DNA from: Candidatus Hermodarchaeota archaeon
GTDB lineage: Archaea; Asgardarchaeota; Hermodarchaeia; Hermodarchaeales; Hermodarchaeaceae
Assembly: GCA_016840185.1 (NCBI GenBank)
Contig: JAEOSV010000088.1
Location: 1 to 12,864 of the forward strand
DNA: 12,864 nucleotides
Reading direction: 5' to 3'
This document shows, piece after piece, positions 1-6,883 of the stretch. The stretch's first letter is position 1; each line of letters starts with the position of its first letter. The notes below the pieces were generated by a model. That model made no database searches and had not been told where the DNA came from. It saw only the letters and a list, made by a program, of their open reading frames with translations. A program made the translations under genes and the position numbers.

Positions 1-44
1 CACCGAAACCAGAATAACATCTCTTTGAATTTGGGGAACTACAG
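1..44 (+). other. Left edge: possible tail of an upstream gene and ftsY leader
   Basis: Two short reading frames end here: one stops at TGA 26-28 and one at TAA 15-17. Either could be the last codons of a gene cut by the window edge. In many archaea a prefoldin alpha gene precedes ftsY, but these few codons cannot confirm that. A purine-rich GGGGA at 33-37 lies about 7 bases before the ftsY GTG and probably serves as its ribosome binding site. Confidence 0.3.
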
Positions 45-956
45 GTGTTTGAAAAACTTCGCAACGCAGTCGATGGGTTCGTCCAAAAGGTCACCCACAA
101 ATCGATTAGCGAAAAGAATCTAGACAACGCCTATTCCGATCTCCAAATGGCCCTACTGGAAAATGATGTTGCTTATGAAGCCACAGAAAAAATCAATGAG
201 CGCCTACGGGAAACCTTGGAAGGGGAACAGATAGGACTTTTACAAAGCAAAAAGGGCACGATTCGCGAAGCCCTCTACGCTGCCATTTTAGATGCACTCA
301 CCCCTGAAGTACCAATTGACCTCTTCGCTCTACTAGAGGAACGGAAGAAGGAAGGCGAACCCCTTACGCTCATGTTTCTCGGGGTCAATGGCACTGGAAA
401 AACTACGACCATAGCAAAATTAACCCATCTGTTTCAGAACAAAGGCTACTCAGTCGTTTTAGCCTGTGGTGACACATTCCGAGCAGGAAGTGCCGAACAA
501 CTCCAAACCCATGCGGACCGTTTGAAAGTCCGAGTCATCACTCGACCTTACGGCTCTGATTCCGCTTCCGTGGGATACGATGCCATCAATCATGCCCGAG
601 CTCGGGGTATCAACGTCGTCCTTATCGATACAGCAGGACGGATGCAAACCGACAAGAACCTCATGGCAGAGCTCAAGAAAATCCACCGCGTCGCCGAACC
701 CGACCTTGTCATTTTTGTAGGTGACGCCCTTGCTGGCAATGATGCAATCGAACAAGCCAAAACCTTCAATGAGAAAATCGGGATCGACGCCGCAATACTC
801 ACCAAAGTTGATGCCGACACTAAAGGTGGCGCGGCCCTCTCAATTGCCATCGCCACTGGCAAGCCCATAATATTTGTCGGTGTCGGTCAAGAGTACTCAG
901 ACCTTGAAGTCTTCGATCCAAAATGGTTTGCTGAAAAAATCGCACCAATCAACTAA
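45..956 (+). CDS. ftsY: Signal recognition particle receptor FtsY
   Basis: FtsY is the SRP receptor GTPase. It docks ribosome-SRP complexes at the membrane and hands nascent membrane and secreted proteins to the Sec translocon. The 303-residue protein has a helical N domain (about 1-95) followed by the G domain: P-loop GVNGTGKT at 113-120, DTFRAGSAEQL at 143-153, DTAGR at 195-199, TKVD at 253-256, and the closing GVGQEYSDLEVF near 279-290. The FRAG-type second motif and the absence of a methionine-rich M domain mark FtsY rather than SRP54. It lacks the long acidic A domain of enterobacterial FtsY, as is normal for archaea. The start is GTG at 45, 7 bases after GGGGA. argF follows after about 86 bases, and secE, its functional partner, lies about 2 kb downstream. 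Confidence 0.95.
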   Translation: MFEKLRNAVDGFVQKVTHKSISEKNLDNAYSDLQMALLENDVAYEATEKINERLRETLEGEQIGLLQSKKGTIREALYAAILDALTPEVPIDLFALLEERKKEGEPLTLMFLGVNGTGKTTTIAKLTHLFQNKGYSVVLACGDTFRAGSAEQLQTHADRLKVRVITRPYGSDSASVGYDAINHARARGINVVLIDTAGRMQTDKNLMAELKKIHRVAEPDLVIFVGDALAGNDAIEQAKTFNEKIGIDAAILTKVDADTKGGAALSIAIATGKPIIFVGVGQEYSDLEVFDPKWFAEKIAPIN

Positions 957-1042
957 TTTTGTAACTCGCATCGCGTGACGCAAAGGCTAAAAAGAAGCAG
1001 TGCTTGCAAGTTCAAACGATTGCTTTACAGTGCGTGAGAAAA

Positions 1043-1972
1043 ATGGAACTAAAAGGGCGACATCTATTAAGTTTGAAAGATTTCACACGCGAAGAAATCC
1101 AACTGATGCTCGATACAGCATCGGATTTGAAAAGGCTACGCTACCGAAGCGAACTGGGCACTAGCCTGCTGGGACAATCAGTCGGCATGGTCTTTGAACG
1201 CCCCTCCACCAGAACCCGTGTCAGCTTTGAAGTAGCCATAAACGAGCTGTCCGGTGACTCACTCTTTCTCAGCTCTCAGGAGTTACAGCTTAGTCGTGGT
1301 GAACCAATTTCAGACACCGCACGGGTGCTGAGCCGGTATCTCCATGGAATCGTCATTCGTGCCACCAGCCATGAAAATGTAGTCGAATTAGCCAAATACA
1401 GCACAATTCCAGTCATCAATGCCCTTACTCCCATGTACCACCCCTGCCAAGGGTTAGCGGATCTACTAACAATCCACGAAAAACTCCATGAACTGGAAGG
1501 ACTCAAACTCGTCTATGTTGGTGACGGTAACAACGTCTGCCATTCCCTAATGCTAGGTGGTGCCACCATGGGCTTAGAAGTCACCGTTGCCACACCCCCC
1601 GGTTTTGAACCCAATCCCGAAGTTACTAAAATTTCTCGGGAACGGGCTGAACAAAACATGGCTCAAGTCGAACTGACCAATGACCCCAAAGCCGCCGTTG
1701 AAGATGCCGATATCATTTACACCGATGTCTTCGTTTCAATGGGACAAGACACCGAGCGCAAGAAACGTCTGGCAGCCTTCCTCCCCGATTTTCAAGTCAA
1801 CGAAGCACTAGTCGACCGTGCTGCACCACATAGTATTGTCTTACATTGTCTTCCCGCCCACCGAGAGGAAGAAATCACCGATGGTGTCATTGAAGGTCCC
1901 CACAGCGTGGTTTGGGATCAAGCCGAAAATCGACTTCACACAGAGAAAGCTGTCCTCGCCCTGCTCCTCTAA
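1043..1972 (+). CDS. argF: Ornithine carbamoyltransferase
   Basis: This cytosolic enzyme makes citrulline from ornithine and carbamoyl phosphate in arginine synthesis. From ATG 1043 the protein has 309 residues, the usual family length. Visible motifs are the carbamoyl-phosphate loop STRTR (55-59), HPCQ (133-136), the second-domain VGDGNNV (159-165), the ornithine-binding SMGQ (232-235), HCLPAHR (268-274), and the final RLHTEKA. SMGQ and HCLPAHR separate it from aspartate carbamoyltransferase. An upstream TTG at 1004 would add 13 residues with no family counterpart. ATG 1043 follows a GTGAG and gives the typical start, so it is preferred. The gene lies between ftsY and dtdA with no other arginine gene in view. 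An A-rich GCTAAAAAG near 986-994 may be a weak promoter. Confidence 0.95.
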   Translation: MELKGRHLLSLKDFTREEIQLMLDTASDLKRLRYRSELGTSLLGQSVGMVFERPSTRTRVSFEVAINELSGDSLFLSSQELQLSRGEPISDTARVLSRYLHGIVIRATSHENVVELAKYSTIPVINALTPMYHPCQGLADLLTIHEKLHELEGLKLVYVGDGNNVCHSLMLGGATMGLEVTVATPPGFEPNPEVTKISRERAEQNMAQVELTNDPKAAVEDADIIYTDVFVSMGQDTERKKRLAAFLPDFQVNEALVDRAAPHSIVLHCLPAHREEEITDGVIEGPHSVVWDQAENRLHTEKAVLALLL

Positions 1973-1995
1973 CATTCCAAATGAGGTCAGGAACA

Positions 1996-2838
1996 GTGTC
2001 AGTGGTTTGCTTCTGCTCACAAAAAGACCTTGCAGCCCAACACATCAAACGCCAGCTTCTAGCCCTCTATCCTTTTTCTGAAACCGAGGAAAACTATGAC
2101 GGCTCTCCCATCTACCAACGGGATCAACTCTCAATAGTAACAATTGAAAAAGACAGCATCTATGCTGACAATCTCGACGAACACTTTTCGGCTGAACTTT
2201 TCATTTTCGCCTCACGACACAAATCAGCAGCATTCAAACCTGCTTTACTCACACACATCCCGGGAAATTGGGCAGATGCCGATTTAGGTGGAAAGGCATC
2301 CACGTTGTGCATAGCCCCTCCTTCAGCAATGAAAATCGCGTTACAGACACTCTTCTCTGAGCGCGAACGACTAGGTCTTACTGATTGGGCCTGTGGTCTC
2401 GAAGCCACTCATCACGGCCCTTTCATACAATCCACACCAGTCCTATTCGTGGAAATAGGAAGTTCCGAACAAGAATGGCAAAATCCCATCGCTGCAGAAA
2501 TTGTTACCCGCACGATTGTTGCAGTTGCTCAGCAATTTCAAACCCCCCACACGGCGGTTTTAGGCTTTGGCGGCCCCCACTATTGTCCAGGGTTCACTAG
2601 ACTCAACACAGAATCAAATTATTCAGTCTCACATGTCATGCCCAAATACCATCTGGACCATCTTTCTGAGACCCTAGTCGCCCATGCAATTCAACGCAGC
2701 AGTCCAACCCCAACCCATGCCGCTCTGGATTGGAAGGGCATGAAGGGAGATCAACGTGAACAAGTAACAAACATCGCGGAGAACCTTGGATTGAAAGTCG
2801 ACCGTATCCGAAATCTTGTCCGGGAATCCAATCCATAA
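1996..2838 (+). CDS. dtdA: D-aminoacyl-tRNA deacylase (archaeal/plant GEK1 type)
   Basis: DtdA hydrolyses D-amino acids from mischarged tRNA and is unrelated to bacterial Dtd. The zinc-enzyme family motifs are present: FASRHKS (71-77), THIPGN (86-91), EATHHGP (136-142), VEIGSSEQEW (152-161), FGGPHYCP (191-198), and near the C-terminus KGMKGDQR (247-254). From GTG 1996 it has 280 residues. That start has GAGGT at 1983-1987, 8 bases upstream, and gives an N-terminus (MSVVCFCSQKDLA) like that of relatives. The alternative ATG 1981, 8 bases after the argF stop, lacks an SD site and adds five residues. A longer frame opening at 1912 lies inside argF and is unlikely to be used. The close spacing suggests co-transcription with argF. 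Confidence 0.9.
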   Translation: MSVVCFCSQKDLAAQHIKRQLLALYPFSETEENYDGSPIYQRDQLSIVTIEKDSIYADNLDEHFSAELFIFASRHKSAAFKPALLTHIPGNWADADLGGKASTLCIAPPSAMKIALQTLFSERERLGLTDWACGLEATHHGPFIQSTPVLFVEIGSSEQEWQNPIAAEIVTRTIVAVAQQFQTPHTAVLGFGGPHYCPGFTRLNTESNYSVSHVMPKYHLDHLSETLVAHAIQRSSPTPTHAALDWKGMKGDQREQVTNIAENLGLKVDRIRNLVRESNP

Positions 2839-2885
2839 TCTCCGAGTGATGTGCGAATGCGAAAAGACTTATTAGGAGAGTGAAG

Positions 2886-2912
2886 ATGAGACTGCCCAAG
2901 ACCTCTAGTTGA
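2886..2912 (+). other. Possible SD-led mini-ORF upstream of secE
   Basis: An AGGAG at 2874-2878 sits 7 bases before ATG 2886. That ATG opens an eight-codon frame (MRLPKTSS) closed by TGA at 2910-2912, 15 bases before the secE start. The SD spacing is ideal, but so short a frame can arise by chance, and no product is known. Confidence 0.15.
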
Positions 2913-2927
2913 CCATAGGTGAAAAAA

Positions 2928-3113
2928 ATGTCAAACCGGGTTTCCGAATTCTGGAATAACACCAAGCGTATCGTCCAGCTCTCTCAGCGTCCCTCACGCC
3001 AAGAAGTATGGATGCAATTCAAACTCAGCATGCTTGGTCTTTTCGTCATCGGAGCCGTTGGTTACTTCATTCGCCTCATCATGATCGTCGTTACCGCCCA
3101 ATTTGCTGGCTAA
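2928..3113 (+). CDS. secE: Preprotein translocase subunit SecE (Sec61 gamma)
   Basis: SecE clamps the SecY channel in the membrane and is required for protein export and membrane insertion. The 61-residue protein has an amphipathic N-terminal helix with the family-like RPSRQEVWMQF (21-31), then a single transmembrane helix at about 34-56 (FIG/GYF-type core). This is the usual archaeal/eukaryotic one-helix form. ATG 2928 is chosen because AGGTGA (2917-2922) lies 5 bases upstream. The GTG at 2919 is itself inside that SD site. spt5 follows after about 40 bases, the classic secE-nusG/spt5 pairing. Confidence 0.93.
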   Translation: MSNRVSEFWNNTKRIVQLSQRPSRQEVWMQFKLSMLGLFVIGAVGYFIRLIMIVVTAQFAG

Positions 3114-3154
3114 CCTTCTACGACATGAATTAGACGACTCAGGAGGTGCACAGA

Positions 3155-3655
3155 ATGGCTGAAGAAACAACCAACATCTACATCGTGAGAACCACAATCG
3201 GACAAGAGAAGGGCATTGCCCACGTAATCTCAGGACGTGTTAGCAAACGCCAGGTTGACCTCAGAGCCATCCTCGTCCCTGAACCTTTGAAAGGTTACAT
3301 CTTCATTGAAGCCCGTAGCCCCCGAGAAGTCGAACTCGCCATCGCTGGAATCCCCCACATCAAAGGCATTATCCCCGGGAAAATTCTCATCGACGAAATC
3401 GAACACATCCTCGTTCCAACACCTCCCACCGAAGACCTCGAAAACGGTGACATCGTCGAAATCACGGGCGGGCCCTTCAAAGGCGAACGTGCCCGTGTCA
3501 TGCGAATCGACACCTCCAAAGACGAAATCACCCTTGAACTCTTTGAAGCCCCCTCCCCCATCCCCGTCAAGGTTCACGCCGACTTCATTCGGATCGTCGA
3601 ACGCAGTGCACGTGAAGAAGCCGAAGAAAAGGAAGATGAACTCCTCGGACTCTAG
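3155..3655 (+). CDS. spt5: Transcription elongation factor Spt5 (NusG homologue)
   Basis: Spt5 binds the RNA polymerase clamp, normally with Spt4, raises processivity, and can link transcription to ribosomes. The 166-residue protein has an NGN domain (about 8-85, with LVPEPLKGYIFIEA) and one KOW domain (about 95-127, with NGDIVEITGGPFKGERARV). An acidic tail (about 153-163) is rich in Glu and Ala. The start ATG 3155 is preceded by a near-perfect SD AGGAGGTG (3141-3148) with a 6-base gap. The GTG at 3146 forms part of that SD. Frequent C-ending codons suggest high expression. The gene sits between secE and rpl11, as in many archaea and in the bacterial secE-nusG-rplK order. Confidence 0.95.
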   Translation: MAEETTNIYIVRTTIGQEKGIAHVISGRVSKRQVDLRAILVPEPLKGYIFIEARSPREVELAIAGIPHIKGIIPGKILIDEIEHILVPTPPTEDLENGDIVEITGGPFKGERARVMRIDTSKDEITLELFEAPSPIPVKVHADFIRIVERSAREEAEEKEDELLGL

Positions 3656-3693
3656 CGACATAACTACGGGAACGTCTAAGTTGAGGCAGAACA

Positions 3694-3722
3694 TTTTTAA
3701 ATCGCGCTAAGCTCTTTGAGCT
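3694..3722 (+). promoter_or_regulatory. TATA-like box and small inverted repeat before rpl11
   Basis: The 94-base gap between spt5 and rpl11 contains TTTTTAAAT at 3694-3702, a good archaeal TATA-like sequence that would place a start near 3725. Just after it lies a perfect 5-bp inverted repeat, AGCTC-TTT-GAGCT (3710-3722). This could be an operator between the TATA box and the start site, or an RNA hairpin on read-through transcripts. Function is inferred from position only. Confidence 0.4.
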
Positions 3723-3749
3723 GACCCATCTCTAGAGGAGACATCAACA

Positions 3750-4232
3750 ATGGGCAAAGTAGTCTGTGAAGCTCTCGTCGAAGGCGGCAAAGCTAGTGCC
3801 GGACCCCCTATCGCCCCAATTCTGGGACCCACGGGAGCCAACCTGTTCCAGATCGTTCAGGAAATCAATAAACAAACTGAAGATTTGAAGGGCTTGAAAG
3901 TTCCGGTGACCATTGTTGTTGATGATGACACAAAGGAATTCGAAATTACTATTGGCCTTCCACCGACTTCAGCTTTAATTATCAAAGAGGTTGGTGTGGA
4001 GAAAGGCACCGGTGCAACCGGCACCGAAATAACCGGTGATATCACTCTTGATCAGGTATTGAAGGTTGCTCGAGCGAAAGACCAGGACCTGTTGGGTAGT
4101 TCCTTCAGTAATCGTGTCAAATCTGTCTTGGGAACCTGTGTGAGTATGGGTGTCACAATCGAAGGTAAGGACGCCCGCGAGGTCCAAAAGGAAATCGATG
4201 ATGGGATTCATAACGAGAAATTACAAGCGTAA
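3750..4232 (+). CDS. rpl11: Large subunit ribosomal protein L11 (uL11)
   Basis: uL11 binds the GTPase-associated region of 23S rRNA at the stalk base, where elongation factors dock. It has 160 residues, normal for archaea. The N-terminal domain carries GGKASAGPPIAPILGPTGAN (12-31), the proline-rich switch region. The C-terminal RNA-binding domain carries the signature VKSVLGTCVSMGVTIEG (123-139). The stretch NLFQIVQEINKQT (31-43) matches the family helix. The start is ATG 3750, 9 bases after GAGGAG (3735-3740). rpl1 follows after 17 bases. Beyond about codon 35 the gene uses more GTT, GAT, ATT and TTG codons than spt5. The mixture is mild and is no proof of transfer. Confidence 0.96.
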   Translation: MGKVVCEALVEGGKASAGPPIAPILGPTGANLFQIVQEINKQTEDLKGLKVPVTIVVDDDTKEFEITIGLPPTSALIIKEVGVEKGTGATGTEITGDITLDQVLKVARAKDQDLLGSSFSNRVKSVLGTCVSMGVTIEGKDAREVQKEIDDGIHNEKLQA

Positions 4233-4249
4233 CAAGGGTGGATACGACG

Positions 4250-4900
4250 ATGTCTCTGAAATTGGATAACATTGAAACAGCTGTCAGTGAAGCACAAACC
4301 AAGTCGAAGAAACGGAAATTCGATGAAGCTATGGAAGTCATTGTGAACCTCAAAGGTATCGACCTCAAAAAAGGCGGAAAACAACTCAACGTCGATGTCA
4401 CCCTTCCTCATGGAACCGGTGAAGGCGTCAAAGTCGCCATTATCGCCTCTGGAAATCTAGCCTTCAAAGCCCGTGATTCCGGAGCAGCCCAAGTTCTCGA
4501 AGCAGCGGACATTGAGAAACTGGAAGCTAACAAAGACGCAGCTAAAAATCTCTCTGAAGAAATCGATTTCTTCATTGCTCAAGCGGATTTAATGCCCCTC
4601 GTCGGAAGAGTACTCGGTCCTTATCTAGGTCCTCGTGGCAAGATGCCAAGACCCATCACATCTGATGTCGACATTGGAAAGCTCCTCTCCGAATTCTCCT
4701 CTTCTGTGAAACTCCGAATGCGGAAACACCTCGTCGTTCAAGCTAAAGTTGGCAAACGATCCATGAAGTCCAAACTTGTCGCTGAAAACATTGAGGTCGT
4801 GGTCAAAACCCTTGAAACTAATCTTGACCGCGGTATGCAAAACATCGACAAAATCTTCACAAAAACCACCATGGGTCCTCCTTTCAAAATTGACATTTAA
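4250..4900 (+). CDS. rpl1: Large subunit ribosomal protein L1 (uL1)
   Basis: uL1 forms the mobile L1 stalk that guides deacylated tRNA out of the E site. In some methanogens it also represses its own operon by binding mRNA. The 216-residue protein has FDEAMEVIVNLKGIDLKK (24-41), the family start, and the diagnostic GRVLGPYLGPRGKMPRP (119-135). It ends with MGPPFKIDI. ATG 4250 is preferred over GTG 4238 because GGGTG (4236-4240) then acts as the SD, and because relatives start here. It is 17 bases after rpl11 and 17 bases before rpl10, indicating one transcript. I could not identify a convincing L1-type mRNA target by eye. Confidence 0.96.
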   Translation: MSLKLDNIETAVSEAQTKSKKRKFDEAMEVIVNLKGIDLKKGGKQLNVDVTLPHGTGEGVKVAIIASGNLAFKARDSGAAQVLEAADIEKLEANKDAAKNLSEEIDFFIAQADLMPLVGRVLGPYLGPRGKMPRPITSDVDIGKLLSEFSSSVKLRMRKHLVVQAKVGKRSMKSKLVAENIEVVVKTLETNLDRGMQNIDKIFTKTTMGPPFKIDI

Positions 4901-4917
4901 AGAGACGGTGAAACGTT

Positions 4918-5844
4918 ATGAGTTCAGGTCAACAAACCCCAGTAACTGCTGAGGGACCCCTCACCAGTAAGGGACGTCCAGTTCCCCAAGCGAAGCTTGA
5001 TGAGGTCGCCAACCTCGTTTCCCTTCTCGAAAAGTATGATTACATCTCGCTTCTTCGCACAGAACAAATCGGCTCTAAACAATTTCAGGCTATCAAGAAA
5101 GTCCTACGTGACACGGCTAAGATCCACATGTCACGAAATACACTCATGATTCGGGCAATCCAGCAAGCAGCTGCGAAGAAAAAGAACCTCGAAAAACTCA
5201 TCCCTTTCATTGAAGGTTCCAGTGCCTTTGCCTTCACGGATATCAGTCCCTTTGAACTCAGTGATTTGTTGCAACAAAACAAAGCTAAAGCCCCCGCGAA
5301 AGTGGGAACAGTAACCCCTGAAGATATCCTCATTGAGGCAGGTAATACAGGGTTCCCGCCTGGTCCCCTTATCACTGAACTTAGCCAGGTAGGTCTGAAA
5401 ACGCGAATTCAAAGCGGATCTATTTGGATAACTCAGGACCATGTCGTTGTGAAAGCTGGCGACACCGTGAATCGGGAACAAGCGCTGGTCATGTCTCGTT
5501 TAGGTATGGAACCTTATGAGATTTTTCTCAAGCTTACGGTTGCCTACGATAGTGGAACGATAATTTCTGCTGATGTTTTCGATATCTCACGAAGTGATGT
5601 CGTCAACCAGCTCATCACTGCAAAACAAGAAGGCCTCGCCCTAGCTCTGGCAATGGGCTATGTCAGTATGGAAACGGTTTCCTTATTGCTACAGCAAGCT
5701 GCGCATGAGGCTCGTAGTCTCTCCCTCTTTGCCGCTATCCCCACGGATGAGACTACAGATCAAATCTTAGCTCAGGCAGAACACAGTGCCACCGCACTGG
5801 CCCAAGCCGTCCGGAACAAGAATCCAGACGCACTGCCGAACTAA
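4918..5844 (+). CDS. rpl10: Large subunit ribosomal protein L10/P0 (uL10), without the usual acidic tail
   Basis: uL10 (P0) anchors the stalk: its N-terminal domain binds 23S rRNA next to uL11, and its C-terminal helical spine carries P1 dimers. This one has 308 residues. The rRNA-binding domain spans about 26-125 and 200-225 (LRTEQIGSKQFQAIKKVLR, SRNTLMIRAI), with the archaeal insertion domain between (FPPGPLITELSQVGLKTRI, about 146-164). The P1-binding spine is about 255-300. Two points are odd. The first 25 residues form a polar extension. The protein ends in NKNPDALPN without the Glu-rich hinge and GLGxLFG tail that P0 shares with P1 in most archaea. No hidden continuation in another frame is seen after the stop. 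The start is ATG 4918 after GGTGA (4907-4911). Confidence 0.94.
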   Translation: MSSGQQTPVTAEGPLTSKGRPVPQAKLDEVANLVSLLEKYDYISLLRTEQIGSKQFQAIKKVLRDTAKIHMSRNTLMIRAIQQAAAKKKNLEKLIPFIEGSSAFAFTDISPFELSDLLQQNKAKAPAKVGTVTPEDILIEAGNTGFPPGPLITELSQVGLKTRIQSGSIWITQDHVVVKAGDTVNREQALVMSRLGMEPYEIFLKLTVAYDSGTIISADVFDISRSDVVNQLITAKQEGLALALAMGYVSMETVSLLLQQAAHEARSLSLFAAIPTDETTDQILAQAEHSATALAQAVRNKNPDALPN

Positions 5845-5867
5845 ATCCGGCGTAATGAAGACAAAAG

Positions 5868-5912
5868 ATTAAAATACGCCTCAACGGAAGCGTTCCCTCT
5901 CACAGGTAACGC
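5868..5912 (+). promoter_or_regulatory. Probable rpl12 promoter with two overlapping inverted repeats
   Basis: The 103-base gap between rpl10 and rpl12 holds ATTAAAAT (5868-5875), TATA-like, predicting a start near 5900. Immediately downstream, ACGCCTC (5876-5882) can pair with GAAGCGT (5887-5893) around the loop AACG, with one C·A mismatch. The right arm overlaps GCGTT (5890-5894), which can instead pair with AACGC (5908-5912), so the two stems exclude each other. A separate promoter would make sense because the stalk protein is needed in several copies per ribosome. Confidence 0.4.
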
Positions 5913-5947
5913 CCCTATCTTCCCCAAGAAACCCGGAGGATAACAAA

Positions 5948-6256
5948 ATGGAATACATATACAGTGCAATGCTCCTTCACAAAGCGGGCAAAAAAGTCTC
6001 CGCAACCGGTCTAACTAAGGTGCTCACCGCCGCAGGCGTCACACCCGATGAAGGCCGAATCAAAGCGCTTGTCGCTACCCTCAAAGACATCAAAATCGAT
6101 GAGGCAGTCAAAGCAGTCCCTGTTGCTGCTGCACCCGCAGCTGCACCAGCGGCAGCCGCTCCTGCTGAGGCAAAGCCCAAAGAGAAGAAACCGAAGAAAG
6201 AGGAAGAAGAAGAAAAGCCTGAAGAAGTTGCAGGGCTTGGCGCCCTCTTTGGCTAA
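5948..6256 (+). CDS. rpl12: Acidic stalk ribosomal protein P1 (archaeal L12)
   Basis: Dimers of this protein form the flexible stalk on P0 and recruit the translation GTPases. The 102-residue protein has a helical dimerization domain (1-56, MEYIYSAMLLHKAGKKVSATGLTKVL), an Ala/Pro hinge (about 58-75), a Lys/Glu-rich stretch (about 76-92), and the factor-binding end VAGLGALFG. It is related to eukaryotic P1/P2, not bacterial L7/L12. The SD is GGAGGA (5935-5940), 7 bases before ATG 5948. It is the last gene of the block. In this genome it may be the only stalk component with the GLGALFG tail, because the P0 here lacks it. Confidence 0.97.
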   Translation: MEYIYSAMLLHKAGKKVSATGLTKVLTAAGVTPDEGRIKALVATLKDIKIDEAVKAVPVAAAPAAAPAAAAPAEAKPKEKKPKKEEEEEKPEEVAGLGALFG

Positions 6257-6337
6257 ATCCTCATAGGGGCACCTAAGCAACACCTTCTCTGCTCATTTCT
6301 TAACAAAGCTAGTTCACAAAAGGCAACAGATACTAAC

Positions 6338-6883
6338 TTATCGACCACGCCGTAAATACCAACCCAAATCAAGCCGATTCTTGAGGATCATATCTCCCGC
6401 AGGGTTCTTTACGATTTGACCAAAACCCAACCCATCTGCTTGAACATTCACGACAAGAACCTTCTTTGACGTTTCCGAATCAGAACCCTTATCCTGAAAT
6501 TCCTGCAATTCTAAATCGCGGCCATAAAGGAATCGCTGTTCGCCCTTCGAACTTGCCACCACTTTCGCTGACGGTTTTGCACCATCAGCAAGACGATGCA
6601 GACTATGCAAACTCGGATGGAGAACGCCATCTTTCAGTTCACCAAGGAACAGACCGATGAAATACGGGTGTTGGGGTTGGACCTTCAGATGAAGGTCCCA
6701 AAGCGCCTTGGATACCAGAAATACTTCAAGACGACGCCCTTTCCCAATGAGAAGGTGTTTCCCCTTGAGAAGTTGCTTAATCACCTTGTCCGCAAGATAT
6801 ATTGCAAGCCCATTTCGAATCTGCTGCTCTTCTTCACCACTTGGGGGACCAAAGACTAGGCGGCCTGTTTTACCATCTTGCAA
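6338..6883 (-). CDS. Pre-PUA/PUA domain RNA-binding protein, Nip7-like
   Basis: This protein probably acts in ribosome assembly or RNA modification. Its 181 residues show a helical/β pre-PUA domain (about 20-105, with HPYFIGLFLGELKDGVLHPSL) and a C-terminal PUA domain (about 106-180, with FLYGRDL, LVVNVQADGLGFGQIV and the closing LDLGWYLRRG). The nearest families I recognise are Nip7/UPF0113 and the PUA-like tail of RsmF-type methyltransferases. I cannot choose between them by eye. The start is TTG 6883. It has GGAGGG 9 bases upstream inside the end of the methyltransferase gene, and no in-frame ATG covers the domain. The 28-base overlap, in a different frame, implies translational coupling. 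The pair may work as a split enzyme plus RNA-binding module. Confidence 0.75.
   Translation of the reverse strand: MQDGKTGRLVFGPPSGEEEQQIRNGLAIYLADKVIKQLLKGKHLLIGKGRRLEVFLVSKALWDLHLKVQPQHPYFIGLFLGELKDGVLHPSLHSLHRLADGAKPSAKVVASSKGEQRFLYGRDLELQEFQDKGSDSETSKKVLVVNVQADGLGFGQIVKNPAGDMILKNRLDLGWYLRRGR

Noticed and set aside
1912..1995. Extended N-terminus of the D-aminoacyl-tRNA deacylase reaching into argF
   Set aside because: The added residues are the argF 3' end read in another frame. An SD-supported start at 1996 gives the normal protein.
3230..3710. Long open frames on both strands overlapping spt5 (154 aa minus, 134 aa plus)
   Set aside because: They are shadows of the spt5 codon pattern: low-complexity Phe/Asp-rich or Ser/Pro-rich translations with no family motifs, while Spt5 is unmistakable.
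3750..4232. Possible foreign origin of rpl11 from differing codon use
   Set aside because: The shift to GTT/GAT/TTG is partial and mixed with C-ending codons, and synteny is normal, so transfer is not supported.
4238..4310. L1-type autoregulatory RNA target near the rpl1 start
   Set aside because: I looked for a helix with the rRNA-like asymmetric loop known from methanogen L1 mRNA sites and found none I could defend.
6120..6170. GCN-rich tract resembling a simple DNA repeat
   Set aside because: It encodes the normal Ala/Pro hinge of the stalk protein, so the repeat is explained by the protein.
6596..6859. Plus-strand frame of 87 residues opposite the PUA protein gene
   Set aside because: No family features. 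The opposite strand encodes a recognisable pre-PUA/PUA protein with a coupled start.
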